Origin: UBA10649 sp963749905
Lineage (GTDB): Bacteria > Actinomycetota > Actinomycetes > S36-B12
NCBI GenBank assembly: GCA_963749905.1
Contig: CAVVOF010000002.1
Location: 372,001-436,000, forward strand
Length of the DNA: 64,000 bases
Direction of reading: 5' to 3'
Of this stretch, positions 52,253-61,677 are shown one piece after another; within the stretch, counting starts at the first letter, position 1; every line of letters begins with the position of its first letter. The position numbers were made by a program, and so were the translations under genes. The notes under the pieces were generated by a model. The model made no database searches, had not been told where the DNA came from, and saw nothing but the letters and a program-made list of their open reading frames with translations.

Positions 52253-53164
52253 TCAGAAGAGAGCGCTCGCCAACGACGTGCGAGCCTTGGGCACCCCCGG
52301 GTCGTCGCCCGCGAGCAGGAAGTACTCGAGCACCCGCTGTCGGGCCGCCTCGCGCTCGTCGCCCGCCGCGGAGCGCACGGACGCGATGCCGAGGTCGAAA
52401 GCACGGGCCCAGTCACCGCGCAGGGCGGCGAAGTCCGCAGCCACCAGGGCCGGGTCGTCACCGGCAGGCTCCGGCACGCCGTCCGTCCGCTCGTACAGGC
52501 CGACCATCGCCAGCCCGGCGGCCGCGTCGGGGTCGGCCGGATCGGAGCTCAGCACCGCCTGGTACGCGGACCGGGCAGCGCCCCAGTCGCCGGCCTCGAT
52601 GGCGGTGAAGGCCGTCTCGAATCGCGGATCGAGCGGCGGCTCGGCCGGCTCCTCGGCCACCGCCTCGCCGGGCGCCACGTCGGCGGGCTCGGCGCCCACC
52701 GTCCCGCTGACCCCCTGCTCCGCCGCCACCTTGAGCAGTTCCTCGAGCACCTGGCGGATCTGCGCCTCGGGGTAGGCGCCCTGGAACAGCGGGATCGGCT
52801 GCCCCTTGACCACGGCGAAGACGGAGGGGATGGACTGCACCTGGAACGCGGCCGCGATCTGCTGCTCCGCGTCGACGTCGACCTTCGCCAGCACCCATCG
52901 GCCGCCGTACTCCGCCGCCAGCTTCTCCAGGATCGGCGACAGCTGCTTGCACGGGCCGCACCAGGTGGCCCACAGGTCGAGCACCACCGGGACAGTCATC
53001 GAGCGCTGGACCACGTCGGCCTCGAAGCTCGCGGTCGTGACGTCGATCACGACGCCCGCGGGCGCGTTTGCGAGCGCGGCGGCCGCCTTCTGCTCGTTCT
53101 GACGGGAGGAGGCGAGGGCACCGAGGTCGATGGCGCCGCGGGCGGAGAAGGGTGTGGAGGCCAT
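52253..53164 (-). CDS. CnoX/YbbN-like thioredoxin-TPR protein
   Basis: 303 residues. The N-terminal thioredoxin domain has WATWCGPCKQLSPILEKLA, with Cys69 and Cys72, and the usual cis-Pro IPSVFAVVKGQ. The C-terminal part is a helical tetratricopeptide-like repeat (FETAFTAIEAGDWGAARSAY). This is the CnoX-type chaperone-redox architecture; a normal CxxC here means it can act as a reductase, unlike E. coli YbbN. Start at MASTPFSARG, with a second in-frame ATG 18 bases upstream (MGKNEA). Confidence 0.87.
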   Translation of the reverse strand: MASTPFSARGAIDLGALASSRQNEQKAAAALANAPAGVVIDVTTASFEADVVQRSMTVPVVLDLWATWCGPCKQLSPILEKLAAEYGGRWVLAKVDVDAEQQIAAAFQVQSIPSVFAVVKGQPIPLFQGAYPEAQIRQVLEELLKVAAEQGVSGTVGAEPADVAPGEAVAEEPAEPPLDPRFETAFTAIEAGDWGAARSAYQAVLSSDPADPDAAAGLAMVGLYERTDGVPEPAGDDPALVAADFAALRGDWARAFDLGIASVRSAAGDEREAARQRVLEYFLLAGDDPGVPKARTSLASALF

Positions 53165-53270
53165 GGCCTCATTCTTCCCCATGCCGCGGTAGGCCCGTCG
53201 CCACCGGGTTCGGTAGACGGTTCCGCAGGTACCCCTGCGGTGCAGATACGTCACAGGGGACAATGCCCCC

Positions 53271-53738
53271 ATGCACGTCAGCGCCAAGGCGGACTACGGC
53301 ATGCGGGCCCTCCTCGAACTGGCCACCGCATATGCCGACAATCCGCAACGCTTGGTGAAGGGCGACGCGATCGCCCGGGCCCAGGACATCCCGATGAAGT
53401 TCCTCGAGGGCATCCTGCGCCAGCTTCGCCAGGCCGGGATCGTGGCCAGCCAGCGCGGAGCGGAGGGTGGCTACCGCCTCGACCGCGACCCTTCGACGGT
53501 CACGATCGCGGACATCGTGCGTGCCCTGGACGGGCCGCTCGCCGCCGTCCGCGGCCAGCGGCCGGAGCTGCTCGAGTACCCGGGATCGTCCGCACACCTG
53601 CGCGAGGTGTGGATCGCGGTGAGGGGAGCCATGCGGCACGTGCTGGAGACCCTCACCCTCGCCGACGTGGCGTCCGGGGCGTTCCCGGAGTCGATTCAGT
53701 CGCTGCTCGAGGAGCCGGGAGCCTGGCAGCGTCGCTGA
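53271..53738 (+). CDS. Rrf2-family regulator without cluster cysteines
   Basis: 155 residues. It starts MHVSAKADYGMRALLELATA, the Rrf2 winged helix, with PMKFLEGILRQLRQAGIV in the recognition part and the wing RGAEGGYRLDRDPSTVT. No cysteine is present at all, so it cannot hold the Fe-S cluster of NsrR/IscR/RirA type via cysteine. Similar cysteine-poor members are redox- or metabolite-responsive. It lies near the CnoX-like gene and the ethylmalonyl-CoA genes; regulated partners unknown. Confidence 0.85.
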   Translation: MHVSAKADYGMRALLELATAYADNPQRLVKGDAIARAQDIPMKFLEGILRQLRQAGIVASQRGAEGGYRLDRDPSTVTIADIVRALDGPLAAVRGQRPELLEYPGSSAHLREVWIAVRGAMRHVLETLTLADVASGAFPESIQSLLEEPGAWQRR

Positions 53739-53757
53739 CCGCGCAACTGACCGCGCG

Positions 53758-54705
53758 TCAGGAGCCGTCGACCAGCCGGGCCGCCGCCGTGTGCGGATCC
53801 ACCCGCCCGGCCGCCACCTCCCGCGCCGCCTCCTCGAGCCGGCCGCCGCTCGAGCCCGCCTCGAGCCGGCGGCGCACGATCGCCAGGGCCAGCGCCTCCA
53901 CCTCGTCACGGGCGCGCCGCAGCCGCCGGACCGCGCCCTCGCCGGAGTCCTGCAGCCACGCGTGATGCTCGTCGACGGCTGCGATCAGGCCGTCGATGCC
54001 CTCGCCGGTGGACGCCACGGTGCGCACGACGGGCGGCTGCCAGCCGCGCTCGGGACTGTCCCCGAGCGCGATCATGTTGCGCAGCTCACGCACGGTGCTG
54101 TCCGCGCCCTCCCGGTCGGCCTTGTTGACCACGAAGATGTCGCCGATCTCGAGAATGCCCGCCTTGGCCGCCTGGATGCTGTCGCCCATGCCCGGCGCGA
54201 GCAGCACGAGCGTGGTGTCGGCCGCAGCCGCCACCTCGATCTCCGACTGGCCCACCCCGACCGTCTCGATGAGCACCGCGTCGAACCCCGCCGCATCGAG
54301 CACCCGCAGGGCCTGGGGGGTCGTCGCGGCCAGCCCACCGAGGTGCCCGCGCGAGGCCATCGACCGGATGAACACCCCGGCGTCGGTCGCGTGCTGCTGC
54401 ATCCGGATGCGGTCGCCGAGCAGGGCGCCGCCGGAGAACGGCGAGGACGGGTCGACCGCCAGCACACCGACCCGCTCGCCCCGGGCGCGCATGGCTCCGA
54501 TCAGTGCCGCCGTGGTCGTGGACTTGCCGACGCCGGGTGAGCCGGTGATGCCGATGACCCGCGCCCGCCCGCTGGTCTCGGCGAGCTCTCCCATCAGCTC
54601 GGGCACCTCGGGGGCACCGTCCTCGATGAGCGAGATGAGCCGGGCGATGTCGCGGGTGCGCCCCTCGCGCGCCCCCGCGACGAGCGCGTCGACGTCCCTG
54701 GCCAC
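53758..54705 (-). CDS. meaB: Methylmalonyl-CoA mutase-associated GTPase
   Basis: MeaB guards adenosylcobalamin mutases. 315 residues. The P-loop GSPGVGKST (55-63) is followed by switch residues around DPSSPFSGGALLGDRIRMQQ, ETVGVGQSEI and NKADREGA (G4). GTG 54705 lies 5 bases after the thiolase stop; the longer frame adds twenty non-protein-like residues. Client mutase genes are not in this window, but the epimerase, Ccr and thiolase next door belong to the same carbon pathway. Confidence 0.93.
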   Translation of the reverse strand: MARDVDALVAGAREGRTRDIARLISLIEDGAPEVPELMGELAETSGRARVIGITGSPGVGKSTTTAALIGAMRARGERVGVLAVDPSSPFSGGALLGDRIRMQQHATDAGVFIRSMASRGHLGGLAATTPQALRVLDAAGFDAVLIETVGVGQSEIEVAAAADTTLVLLAPGMGDSIQAAKAGILEIGDIFVVNKADREGADSTVRELRNMIALGDSPERGWQPPVVRTVASTGEGIDGLIAAVDEHHAWLQDSGEGAVRRLRRARDEVEALALAIVRRRLEAGSSGGRLEEAAREVAAGRVDPHTAAARLVDGS

Positions 54706-54710
54706 GTGGC

Positions 54711-55901
54711 CTACGACTGGGGCACGTGGATCAGCAGGGCATCGCCCTGTCCGCCGCCGCCGCACAGGGCCGCGGCACCGATCCCGCCACCGCGCCGCCG
54801 CAGCTCGAGGGCGAGGGTCAGGATCAGGCGGGCGCCGGACATGCCGATCGGGTGGCCCATCGCGATCGCTCCGCCGTGGACGTTGACGACGTCATCGGAC
54901 ACGCCCAGGGCGCGCGCGGACACGATGCCTACGGCTGCGAAGGCCTCGTTGATCTCGAACAGGTCCACGTCCTCGACGGGGATGCCCTCCCGGTCGCAGG
55001 CCTTGCGGATGGCATTCGCCGGCTGCTCGTGAAGTGACGCGTCAGGACCGGCCACGACGCCGTGCGCGCCGATCTCGGCGAGCCAGGTCAGGCCCAGCTC
55101 CTCCGCCTTCGCCTTGCTCATCACGACGACCGCGGCCGCGCCGTCGGAGATCTGGGAGGCGTTGCCGGCGGTGATGGTGCCGTCCTTGGCGAACGCCGGT
55201 CGCAGGCCGCCCAGCGACTCCGCCGTCGTGCCGGGCCGCACGCCCTCATCCGCCGTGATGACGACCGGATCACCCTTGCGCTGTGGCACGGACACCGGCG
55301 TGATCTCCTCGACGAGCAGGTCGGCCGAGGCGGCCGCCCGCTCGTGGGAGCGCGCGCTGTACTCGTCCTGCTCGGCGCGGGTCAGCCCGTAGCGCTCGTT
55401 GTAGCGCTCGGTGCTCTCCCCCATCGCGCACTCGTCGAAGGCACAGGTCAGCCCGTCGAACGCCATCGAGTCGATGACCGTCCAGTCGCCGTACTTGACG
55501 CCCTCCCGGGAGCCGACGAGCAGGTGGGGTGCGTTGGACATCGACTCCATGCCGCCGGCCACCACGACGTCGAACTCGCCAGCGCGGATCAGCTGGTCGG
55601 CCAGGGCGATGGCGTCAATGCCGGACAGGCACACCTTGTTGATGGTCAGGGCCGGGACATCCATGCCGATGCCGCCCTTGACCGCGGCCTGGCGGGCGGA
55701 GATCTGCCCGGCACCGGCCTGCAGCACCTGTCCCATGATCACGTAGTCGACCTCGGACGGCGACACGCCGGCGCGCTCGAGGGCCGCCTTGATCGCGAAC
55801 CCGCCGAGATCGGAGGCGGAGAAGGACTTCAGACCGCCCTGCAGCCTGCCCATCGGGGTCCGTGCCCCCGCGACGATGACCGACCCGTTAGAGAAACTCA
55901 T
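54711..55901 (-). CDS. atoB: Acetyl-CoA C-acetyltransferase
   Basis: Makes acetoacetyl-CoA from two acetyl-CoA. 396 residues. Nucleophile C91 is in TINKVCLSGIDAIALA, the catalytic His in NVHGGAIAMGHPIGMSGAR and second Cys in ALCGGGGQGDALLI. The start MSFSNGSVIVAGARTPMGRL is standard. Divergent from the epimerase gene with 55 bases between. It supplies the first step of the ethylmalonyl-CoA route. Confidence 0.94.
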   Translation of the reverse strand: MSFSNGSVIVAGARTPMGRLQGGLKSFSASDLGGFAIKAALERAGVSPSEVDYVIMGQVLQAGAGQISARQAAVKGGIGMDVPALTINKVCLSGIDAIALADQLIRAGEFDVVVAGGMESMSNAPHLLVGSREGVKYGDWTVIDSMAFDGLTCAFDECAMGESTERYNERYGLTRAEQDEYSARSHERAAASADLLVEEITPVSVPQRKGDPVVITADEGVRPGTTAESLGGLRPAFAKDGTITAGNASQISDGAAAVVVMSKAKAEELGLTWLAEIGAHGVVAGPDASLHEQPANAIRKACDREGIPVEDVDLFEINEAFAAVGIVSARALGVSDDVVNVHGGAIAMGHPIGMSGARLILTLALELRRRGGGIGAAALCGGGGQGDALLIHVPQS

Positions 55902-55956
55902 CACATCTCCCTCGCCCGTGCTGAGCCCATGCGCTCCGGATGACACCATAGTCACC

Positions 55957-56388
55957 ATGCATTCGCTGCTGACGCGCATAGACCATGTGGGGATCGCGGT
56001 TCCCGACCTCGACGAGGCCAAGGCGTTCTACGCCAAGGCGTTCGGGCTCGAGGTGGTGCACGAGGAGGTCAACGAGGAGCAGGGGGTCCGCGAGGCCATG
56101 CTCGGAGTCGGCGACTCGGGCTCCTGCATCCAGCTGCTGGCACCCCTGACGCCGGAGTCCACGATCGCCAAGTTCCTCGAGCGCTCGGGCCCGGGCATCC
56201 AGCAGGTGGCCTACGGAGTGGACGACGTCGAGGCGGCCGCCACGGCCCTGCGCGCCGCCGGGGTGCGGGTGCTCTTCGAGAGCGCCCGTCGCGGCACCGC
56301 CGGGTCCAAGGTGAACTTCTGCCATCCGAAGGACTGCGGAGGCGTTCTGATCGAACTGGTCGAGGCCGCGCCGGCCGACCAGCACTGA
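55957..56388 (+). CDS. mce: Methylmalonyl-CoA epimerase
   Basis: 143 residues of VOC fold. It begins MHSLLTRIDHVGIAVPDLDE; metal ligands are His10 and later Gln/His/Glu positions including IQQVAYGV and GGVLIELVE. FYAKAFGLEVVHEEVNEEQG completes the family pattern. Interconverts (R)- and (S)-methylmalonyl-CoA, and probably also ethylmalonyl-CoA, so it serves both propionate and acetate assimilation. It starts the mce-ccr pair (33 bases apart). Confidence 0.93.
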   Translation: MHSLLTRIDHVGIAVPDLDEAKAFYAKAFGLEVVHEEVNEEQGVREAMLGVGDSGSCIQLLAPLTPESTIAKFLERSGPGIQQVAYGVDDVEAAATALRAAGVRVLFESARRGTAGSKVNFCHPKDCGGVLIELVEAAPADQH

Positions 56389-56420
56389 CACCCGGACGAC
56401 CACCACCGAGGGGACACGAC

Positions 56421-57755
56421 ATGGACCGGATTCGCCAGGCCATCATCGATCGCGCGGATGCAGCCGAGTTCGCTGCCCTGCCGGTCCCGGAGTCCTACCG
56501 GGCGGTGACGCTGCACAAGGACGAGGCGGACATGTTCGCGGGCCTGCCGTCGAAGGAGAAGGATCCGCGCGCGTCGCTGCACGTGGAGCAGGTGCCGACC
56601 CCCGATCTGGCTCCGGGCGAGGCACTGATCGCGGTGATGGCCTCGTCCATCAACTACAACACGGTGTGGTCCTCGATCTTCGAGCCGGTGTCCACGTTCG
56701 GCTTCCTCGAGCGCTACGGCCGCACGCACGCCGACGCCAAGCGCCACGACCTGCCGTATCACGTGCTCGGATCCGACGCCTCGGGAGTGGTGCTGCGGGT
56801 CGGCCCGGGCGTGAACGCCTGGAAGCCGGGGGACGAGGTCGTCGCGCATTGCCTGAGCGTCGAACTCGAGTCCCCGATGGGGCACAACGACACCATGATG
56901 GATCCGGAGCAGCGGATCTGGGGCTTCGAGACCAACTTCGGCGGACTGGCCGAGCTCGCCGTGGTGAAGTCCAACCAGCTGCTGCCCAAGCCGGCGCACC
57001 TGACGTGGGAGGAGGCCGCCTCCCCCGGGCTGGTGAACTCCACCGCGTACCGGCAGCTCGTCTCCCGCAACGGCGCCGGCATGAAGCAGGGCGACGTCGT
57101 GCTGATCTGGGGCGCGTCCGGCGGCCTCGGGTCGTACGCGACGCAGTACGCCGTCAACGGCGGGGCCATCCCGGTGTGCGTGGTGTCCAGCCCGGAGAAG
57201 GCCGACCTGTGCCGGCGGATGGGCGCCGAGCTGGTCATCGACCGCAACGCCGAGGGCTACAAGTTCTGGAAGGACGAGCACACCCAGGACCCGAAGGAGT
57301 GGCAGCGCCTCGGCAAGCGGATCCGCGAGCTCACCGGCGGCGACGACACCGACATCGTCTTCGAGCACCCGGGCCGCGAGACCTTCGGCGCGAGCGTCTA
57401 CGTCACCCGCAAGGGCGGCACCATCGTCACCTGCGCGTCGACCAGCGGTTTCATGCACGAGTACGACAACCGCTACCTGTGGATGAATCTCAAGCGCATC
57501 GTGGGCAGCCACTTCGCCAACTACCGGGAGGCGTACGAGGCCAACCGGATGATCACGAAGGGCATGATCCACCCGACCCTGTCCAAGTCCTTCCCGCTCG
57601 AGCAGGCCGGGCAGGCCGCCCTCGAGGTGCACCGGAACGCGCACCAGGGCAAGGTCGGCGTGCTCGCGCTCGCCCCGGAGGAGGGCCTCGGCGTCACCGA
57701 CCCCGACTTCCGCGCCCAGCACATCGACGAGATCAACCGATTCCGCGACACGTGA
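56421..57755 (+). CDS. ccrA: Crotonyl-CoA carboxylase/reductase
   Basis: NADPH-dependent reductive carboxylation of crotonyl-CoA to ethylmalonyl-CoA. 444 residues of the MDR fold with GASGGLGSYATQYAVNGG (NADPH). All four CO2-binding residues known from Kitasatospora Ccr (N81, F170, E171, H365) are present one position earlier, N80, F169, E170 and H364. A plain crotonyl-CoA reductase would be expected to lose these. It follows the epimerase and the thiolase is just across the divergent promoter, so the set is an ethylmalonyl-CoA cluster without a mutase. Confidence 0.94.
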   Translation: MDRIRQAIIDRADAAEFAALPVPESYRAVTLHKDEADMFAGLPSKEKDPRASLHVEQVPTPDLAPGEALIAVMASSINYNTVWSSIFEPVSTFGFLERYGRTHADAKRHDLPYHVLGSDASGVVLRVGPGVNAWKPGDEVVAHCLSVELESPMGHNDTMMDPEQRIWGFETNFGGLAELAVVKSNQLLPKPAHLTWEEAASPGLVNSTAYRQLVSRNGAGMKQGDVVLIWGASGGLGSYATQYAVNGGAIPVCVVSSPEKADLCRRMGAELVIDRNAEGYKFWKDEHTQDPKEWQRLGKRIRELTGGDDTDIVFEHPGRETFGASVYVTRKGGTIVTCASTSGFMHEYDNRYLWMNLKRIVGSHFANYREAYEANRMITKGMIHPTLSKSFPLEQAGQAALEVHRNAHQGKVGVLALAPEEGLGVTDPDFRAQHIDEINRFRDT

Positions 57756-57775
57756 GGAGTCATGCACCCACCACG

Positions 57776-57787
57776 TAGCATGAGCCC
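57776..57787 (+). promoter_or_regulatory. Leaderless -10 element of the acyltransferase gene
   Basis: TAGCAT (57776-57781) and 6 bases before the GTG. It is separate from ccrA. Confidence 0.45.
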
Positions 57788-59719
57788 GTGACTACAGCGC
57801 CTACGCGCACCGAGCAGGTGCCGTGGACTCTCGACCGCGGGCGCCGCAAGGGCGAGATGGGCTACCTGCCCGGCCTCGACGGGGTGCGCGCGCTGGCCGT
57901 CATCGGCGTCCTGCTCTACCACGCGGACCTCACCTGGATCAGCGGCGGCTTCCTCGGCGTCGACGTGTTCTTCGTGCTCAGCGGGTTCCTGATCACGTCG
58001 CTGATCATCGAGGAGTTCGACAGATCCGGTCGCATCGACTTCGCGAAGTTCTACCTCGGGCGCGCCCGGCGACTGCTGCCGGCCCTGCTCATCGTGCTGG
58101 CCGCGGTGTCGGTGGCCGCCGCGCTGTTCTGGCGCGACGCCGCCTCGCAGGTGCGGGCGGACACCATCGCGTCGCTGTTCTACGTGAACAACTGGCACTA
58201 CATCGTCGCCGACTCGTCGTACTTCGAGTTCATCGGTCGGCCGCCGCTGCTCAAGCACCTGTGGTCCCTGGCCGTCGAGGAGCAGTTCTACCTCGTCTGG
58301 CCCGCCATCGCCTTCCTGCTGATGCGGCGCTGGCGGCGACTCGGCGTGGGGCTCACCGCCTTCGCCCTCGCGCTCGCGTCCACCGTGTGGATGGTCGTGA
58401 TGTCCACGGCCAACGGCTTCCCCGAGTACGCCGACCCCAGCCGCGCGTACTTCGGCACCGACTCGCACGCGATGGGGCTGCTGATCGGGGCGGCTCTGGC
58501 GACGTTCTGGCGGCCGGGGCTGCTGTCCCGCCGCGCTCCGACGGGCGGGCGAGTCATCATCACCGCGGTCGGGATCGCTGCCCTGCTCGGGGTCGTCGGG
58601 TTCTTCGTCCTCGTCGGCGAGTTCACGCCGTGGATGTACCAGCAGGGCGGGTTCCTGGTGCTGGCCGTCGTGGTGGCGGTGCTCATCGCCGCGGCGACCC
58701 ATCCGGCCTCTCCCCTGGGCGGCTGGATGGGAACGCAGCCCTGGCGCTACGTCGGCCAGCGCTCCTACGGCCTGTACCTGTGGCACTGGCCGATCTTCAT
58801 GGTCACGCGCCCCGGCCTCGACATCCCGCTGGACGGGATCCCGCTGCTGGTGCTGCGGCTGGGGCTGACCTTCGGCATCGCCGAGCTGAGCTTCCGCTTC
58901 GTCGAGATGCCGATCCGCCGCGGGGCCATCGACCGTTGGGTGAAGGCCTGGCGCTCGTCGTCGGGGCCGGAGCGCTCGCGGCGGACGCGGCGGGGCGCGT
59001 CGGTGCTGGTCACCGGCGCGGTCGCGGTGATCGCGGTCGGGGTCCTGCTGTCCACCGCGCCCAATGCCGGCGAGGCGGCCGCGCTGCCGACCGACGTCGC
59101 CGAGGCGTTGGGCATCGACGACGGCGGACCGACCGAGGTGAGCCTGGACGATCCTGAGCCGACGTCCTCCGCCGCGCCTTCGGGCACGTCGGCGACCTCG
59201 GCGGCGTCCCCCGATGCGTCCGCAGCGGCGTCCCCTGCTGCGACGAAGAACCCGAACGGCAACCTCAGCGCGATCGGCGACTCGGTCATGCTCGGTGCGC
59301 GGAACACCCTGAAGGAGACCATCCCGGGGACCAAGGTGGATGCCGCCGTCTCCCGGTTCCCCGGCGCGTTCATCGGCCGGCTCAAGCGCTACGTCGCGCG
59401 GGACAAGCTCGCAGACACCGTGGTGGTGCATGCGGGCACCAACGGGGTGCTTCCCGAGGACATGATGCGCTTGATGCTGGACATCCTCGAGGACGTCCCG
59501 ACGGTGGTCGTCGTCAACGACAACATGCCCCGCTCATGGCGCGATCCCAACAACAAGGTCATCGCGAAGGTGGTGCCCGACTACGACAACGCCGTGCTGG
59601 TGGACTGGTACGCCGCGTCGAAGGACCGCCCGGACTACTTCGCGTCGGACGGGATCCACCTGACCGCCAAGGGGGCCAAGGCCTACGCCAACCTGATCAG
59701 GAAGGCCGCCGGCCTCTAG
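57788..59719 (+). CDS. OafA/YrhL-type acyltransferase with SGNH domain
   Basis: 643 residues: ten or eleven membrane helices of the acyltransferase-3 fold, with the catalytic His in LLYHADLTWISGGF and FFVLSGFLITSLI. A Ser/Ala/Pro-rich linker follows (about 460-490). The C-terminal periplasmic SGNH hydrolase part has GDSVMLGARN (Ser about 498), the Asn block HAGTNG and SDGIHLTAKGAKAY (Asp/His). Members O-acetylate cell-wall polymers or glycans. GTG start behind TAGCAT. Confidence 0.88.
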   Translation: MTTAPTRTEQVPWTLDRGRRKGEMGYLPGLDGVRALAVIGVLLYHADLTWISGGFLGVDVFFVLSGFLITSLIIEEFDRSGRIDFAKFYLGRARRLLPALLIVLAAVSVAAALFWRDAASQVRADTIASLFYVNNWHYIVADSSYFEFIGRPPLLKHLWSLAVEEQFYLVWPAIAFLLMRRWRRLGVGLTAFALALASTVWMVVMSTANGFPEYADPSRAYFGTDSHAMGLLIGAALATFWRPGLLSRRAPTGGRVIITAVGIAALLGVVGFFVLVGEFTPWMYQQGGFLVLAVVVAVLIAAATHPASPLGGWMGTQPWRYVGQRSYGLYLWHWPIFMVTRPGLDIPLDGIPLLVLRLGLTFGIAELSFRFVEMPIRRGAIDRWVKAWRSSSGPERSRRTRRGASVLVTGAVAVIAVGVLLSTAPNAGEAAALPTDVAEALGIDDGGPTEVSLDDPEPTSSAAPSGTSATSAASPDASAAASPAATKNPNGNLSAIGDSVMLGARNTLKETIPGTKVDAAVSRFPGAFIGRLKRYVARDKLADTVVVHAGTNGVLPEDMMRLMLDILEDVPTVVVVNDNMPRSWRDPNNKVIAKVVPDYDNAVLVDWYAASKDRPDYFASDGIHLTAKGAKAYANLIRKAAGL

Positions 59720-59735
59720 CCACACCCTCGTCTCG

Positions 59736-59793
59736 TGAGTGCGGAGTTGTTGCGCGGTGCGGCCGCTCCTGGCGCGCAACAACTCCGCACTCA
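59736..59793. repeat. Long palindrome, family B copy 2
   Basis: Arms of 21 bases (59736-59756 and 59773-59793), 16-base loop. The right arm and its continuation to 59799 are identical to the right arm of copy 1 at 6561-6583, and the left arm lacks one T relative to it. It lies between the convergent acyltransferase and hydrolase genes. Confidence 0.88.
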
Positions 59794-59823
59794 ACGAAGG
59801 GTGACGGGGATGGTCTGTCTCCG

Positions 59824-60631
59824 TCACGCGTGCCGGGGGCCGCGAACGGTGGCCAGGAAGCCCAGCAGCGCCCCCGTCACCGCCTCCGGGTCCTCGACGT
59901 TGGCCAGGTGCCCGGCTCCCGCGACCACCTCGAGCCGCGCGTCCGAAGGCGCCCCGACCATCAGGTCCTGCTCGGCGCGATCGCTCAGCGCATCCTCGTC
60001 GCCCCAGACCACCAGCGTCGGCAGGTCGATGCCGGCGATGTCGTCGACGGAGTCCGGTCGGGCCGCCATCGCCCGCTGATACCAGGCCACGGAGTCGGCC
60101 GACGCCGACCCGAGCCAGCCGCGCACGCGCTCGACGACGTCCGGCCGAGTGCTCCGGGTGGTCTCGCCGAGCAAGCCGGGCAGCACCGCCTGCTCGAGCA
60201 CCCGTGCCGTGTCATCCGGCGCCTCCAGGACCAGGCCGGCCAGGCGCTCCCGATTGGCGCGCGCCGCGTCGCCGTCCGCAGAGGCCTTCGTGTCGCACAG
60301 CACGCAGCCCGGCCAGCAGCTGCGGGCGTCGTCGGATCAGCGCCATGGCCACGTAGCCGCCGAGGGACACCCCGCCGACGACCGCGCGCTCGATATCCCG
60401 GTCGTCGAGGGTGGCGAGGACCGCGTCCGCGACGACGTCGAGGTCTGGGTCGGCCTCCGGCAGCGACGAACCGCCGAAGCCCGGCAGGTCCGGCACCAGG
60501 ACCCGCCAGCCGGCCGCGACGGCGGCGCGCTGCTGTGGTTCCCACATCCGGCCATCGCAGGGGAACGCGTGCAGCAGCACGAGGACCGGCCCCTCCCCCG
60601 CATCGCGCACATGCACGCTCGACGCTCTCAC
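59824..60631 (-). CDS. Alpha/beta hydrolase, frameshifted
   Basis: Two frames join into one protein. The N-terminal part has VLVLLHAFPCDGRMW, the nucleophile elbow VVGGVSLGGYVAM and DLPGFGGSS. The C-terminal part has LPTLVVWGDEDALS (acid) and GAGHLANVE (His). One extra base near 60304 (after QLLAGL, before VLCDTKASADGD) explains the break, and 808 bases is one more than a multiple of three. GTG 60631 overlaps the upstream stop as GTGA. Esterase, lipase or epoxide/haloalkane-type activity cannot be told. Confidence 0.8.
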
Positions 60632-61373
60632 AGGTCGGACCACCTCTCCATCGGGCCGTCCCATTCGACGGGCAGCGGCGCGCGCTCCGGGGCCACGACG
60701 CCCGACGATCTCGTCGAGGACGCGACTGACGTGACGCTCGCCGACCCACAGGTGCTTGGCCCCGTCGATGCCGCGGACATCGGCGTGCCGCTACGACGGA
60801 GAAGCGCCGTCGCGCCTCGTCGGGACGCAGGTAGTCGTCGAACTCCGGCACCAGGCACACCAGCGGCCGCGTCCGACGCATCCCACGCGGCGAGCTCCTC
60901 CGGGAGGGTGAACCGCAGCGGGGGCGAGAGCAGGATGGCGCCCTGCACGGGATCGATGTCGCCGTTCTTGAGGACGACGTCGGTGCCGAACGACCAGCCG
61001 ACCAGCCAGGGATCGGGCAGTCCCCGGCGTCCGACCTCGTCGACGGCAGCCCGCAGGTCGAGTCCCTCCGCGCGTCCCTCGTCGAACTCGCCCTCGCTGC
61101 GTGCCGGCGGCGCTCTGTCGTGCCTCGCGTGTTGAACCGCAGCACGGCGATGTCGGCGAGCGCGGGCAGTCGCCACGCCATCTTGCGGAACACGTGGCTG
61201 TCCATCATCCCGCCGTGGGTCGGGAGCGGATGCAGGGTCACGATGGTGGCGATCGGATCGGAGCGCAGCGGCAGCGCCAGCTCGCCGACCAGGCTCAGTC
61301 CGTCGGACGTGTGCAGGCGCAGGGCCTCGCGCCGTGCCGGCAGCACCGAGTTCGCGACGATCCGCTCGCCCAT
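60628..61373 (-). CDS. Alpha/beta-hydrolase-like protein, several frameshifts
   Basis: Begins MGERIVANSVLPARREALRL, with TIVTLHPLPTHGGMMDSHVF and the elbow LVGWSFGTDVV (GxSxG), LLSPPLRF, LVCLVPEFDDYLRP. Four break regions need five extra bases, near 61115, 61099, 60867, 60788 and 60697, leaving 746 bases, five over a multiple that suits a 247-residue product. The protein ends EWDGPMERWSDL. This type of hydrolase is common in actinobacteria (dienelactone-hydrolase-like). Overlaps its neighbour by GTGA. Confidence 0.7.
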
Positions 61374-61374
61374 G

Positions 61375-61669
61375 TCAGAACCGCCCCGCGCCCGGGCTGC
61401 GCCGATCACGCGCCGCCCAGCAGGGGGTGTGCCAGTGCCGTCGATGCTCGACGCCCTGCGTGTCGTCGGATCGGAAGGCGACCGTGTGCGGGGTGGCGGG
61501 ACGGATCTCCTGGTCGCAGCCGGGGCACCGGTAGGCCTTGGTCGACGCCGCTCCGGTCACCTTCTGCACGACCCAGTCGCCGTCGGGATGCGACTCGACC
61601 GTGCGGCTGGCGTAGCGCCGGCCCGAGCGGACGCGCCTCGTCGTCCCGGCGCCGGTTCTTGCGTCCCAT
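61375..61669 (-). CDS. Small zinc-ribbon-like protein, one frameshift
   Basis: About 97 residues: MGRKNRRRDDE, then RVRSGRRYASRTVESHPDGD in a second frame, and YRCPGCDQEIRPATPHTVAF with HWHTPCWAA. One extra base near 61636 fits the length of 295. The pattern C-x2-C ... H-x-H-x2-C is a probable zinc site. Proteins of this kind in Streptomyces are labelled ATP/GTP-binding protein, without known function. Stop overlaps nothing; the next gene starts two bases on. Confidence 0.7.
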
Positions 61670-61677
61670 CGACGGGC

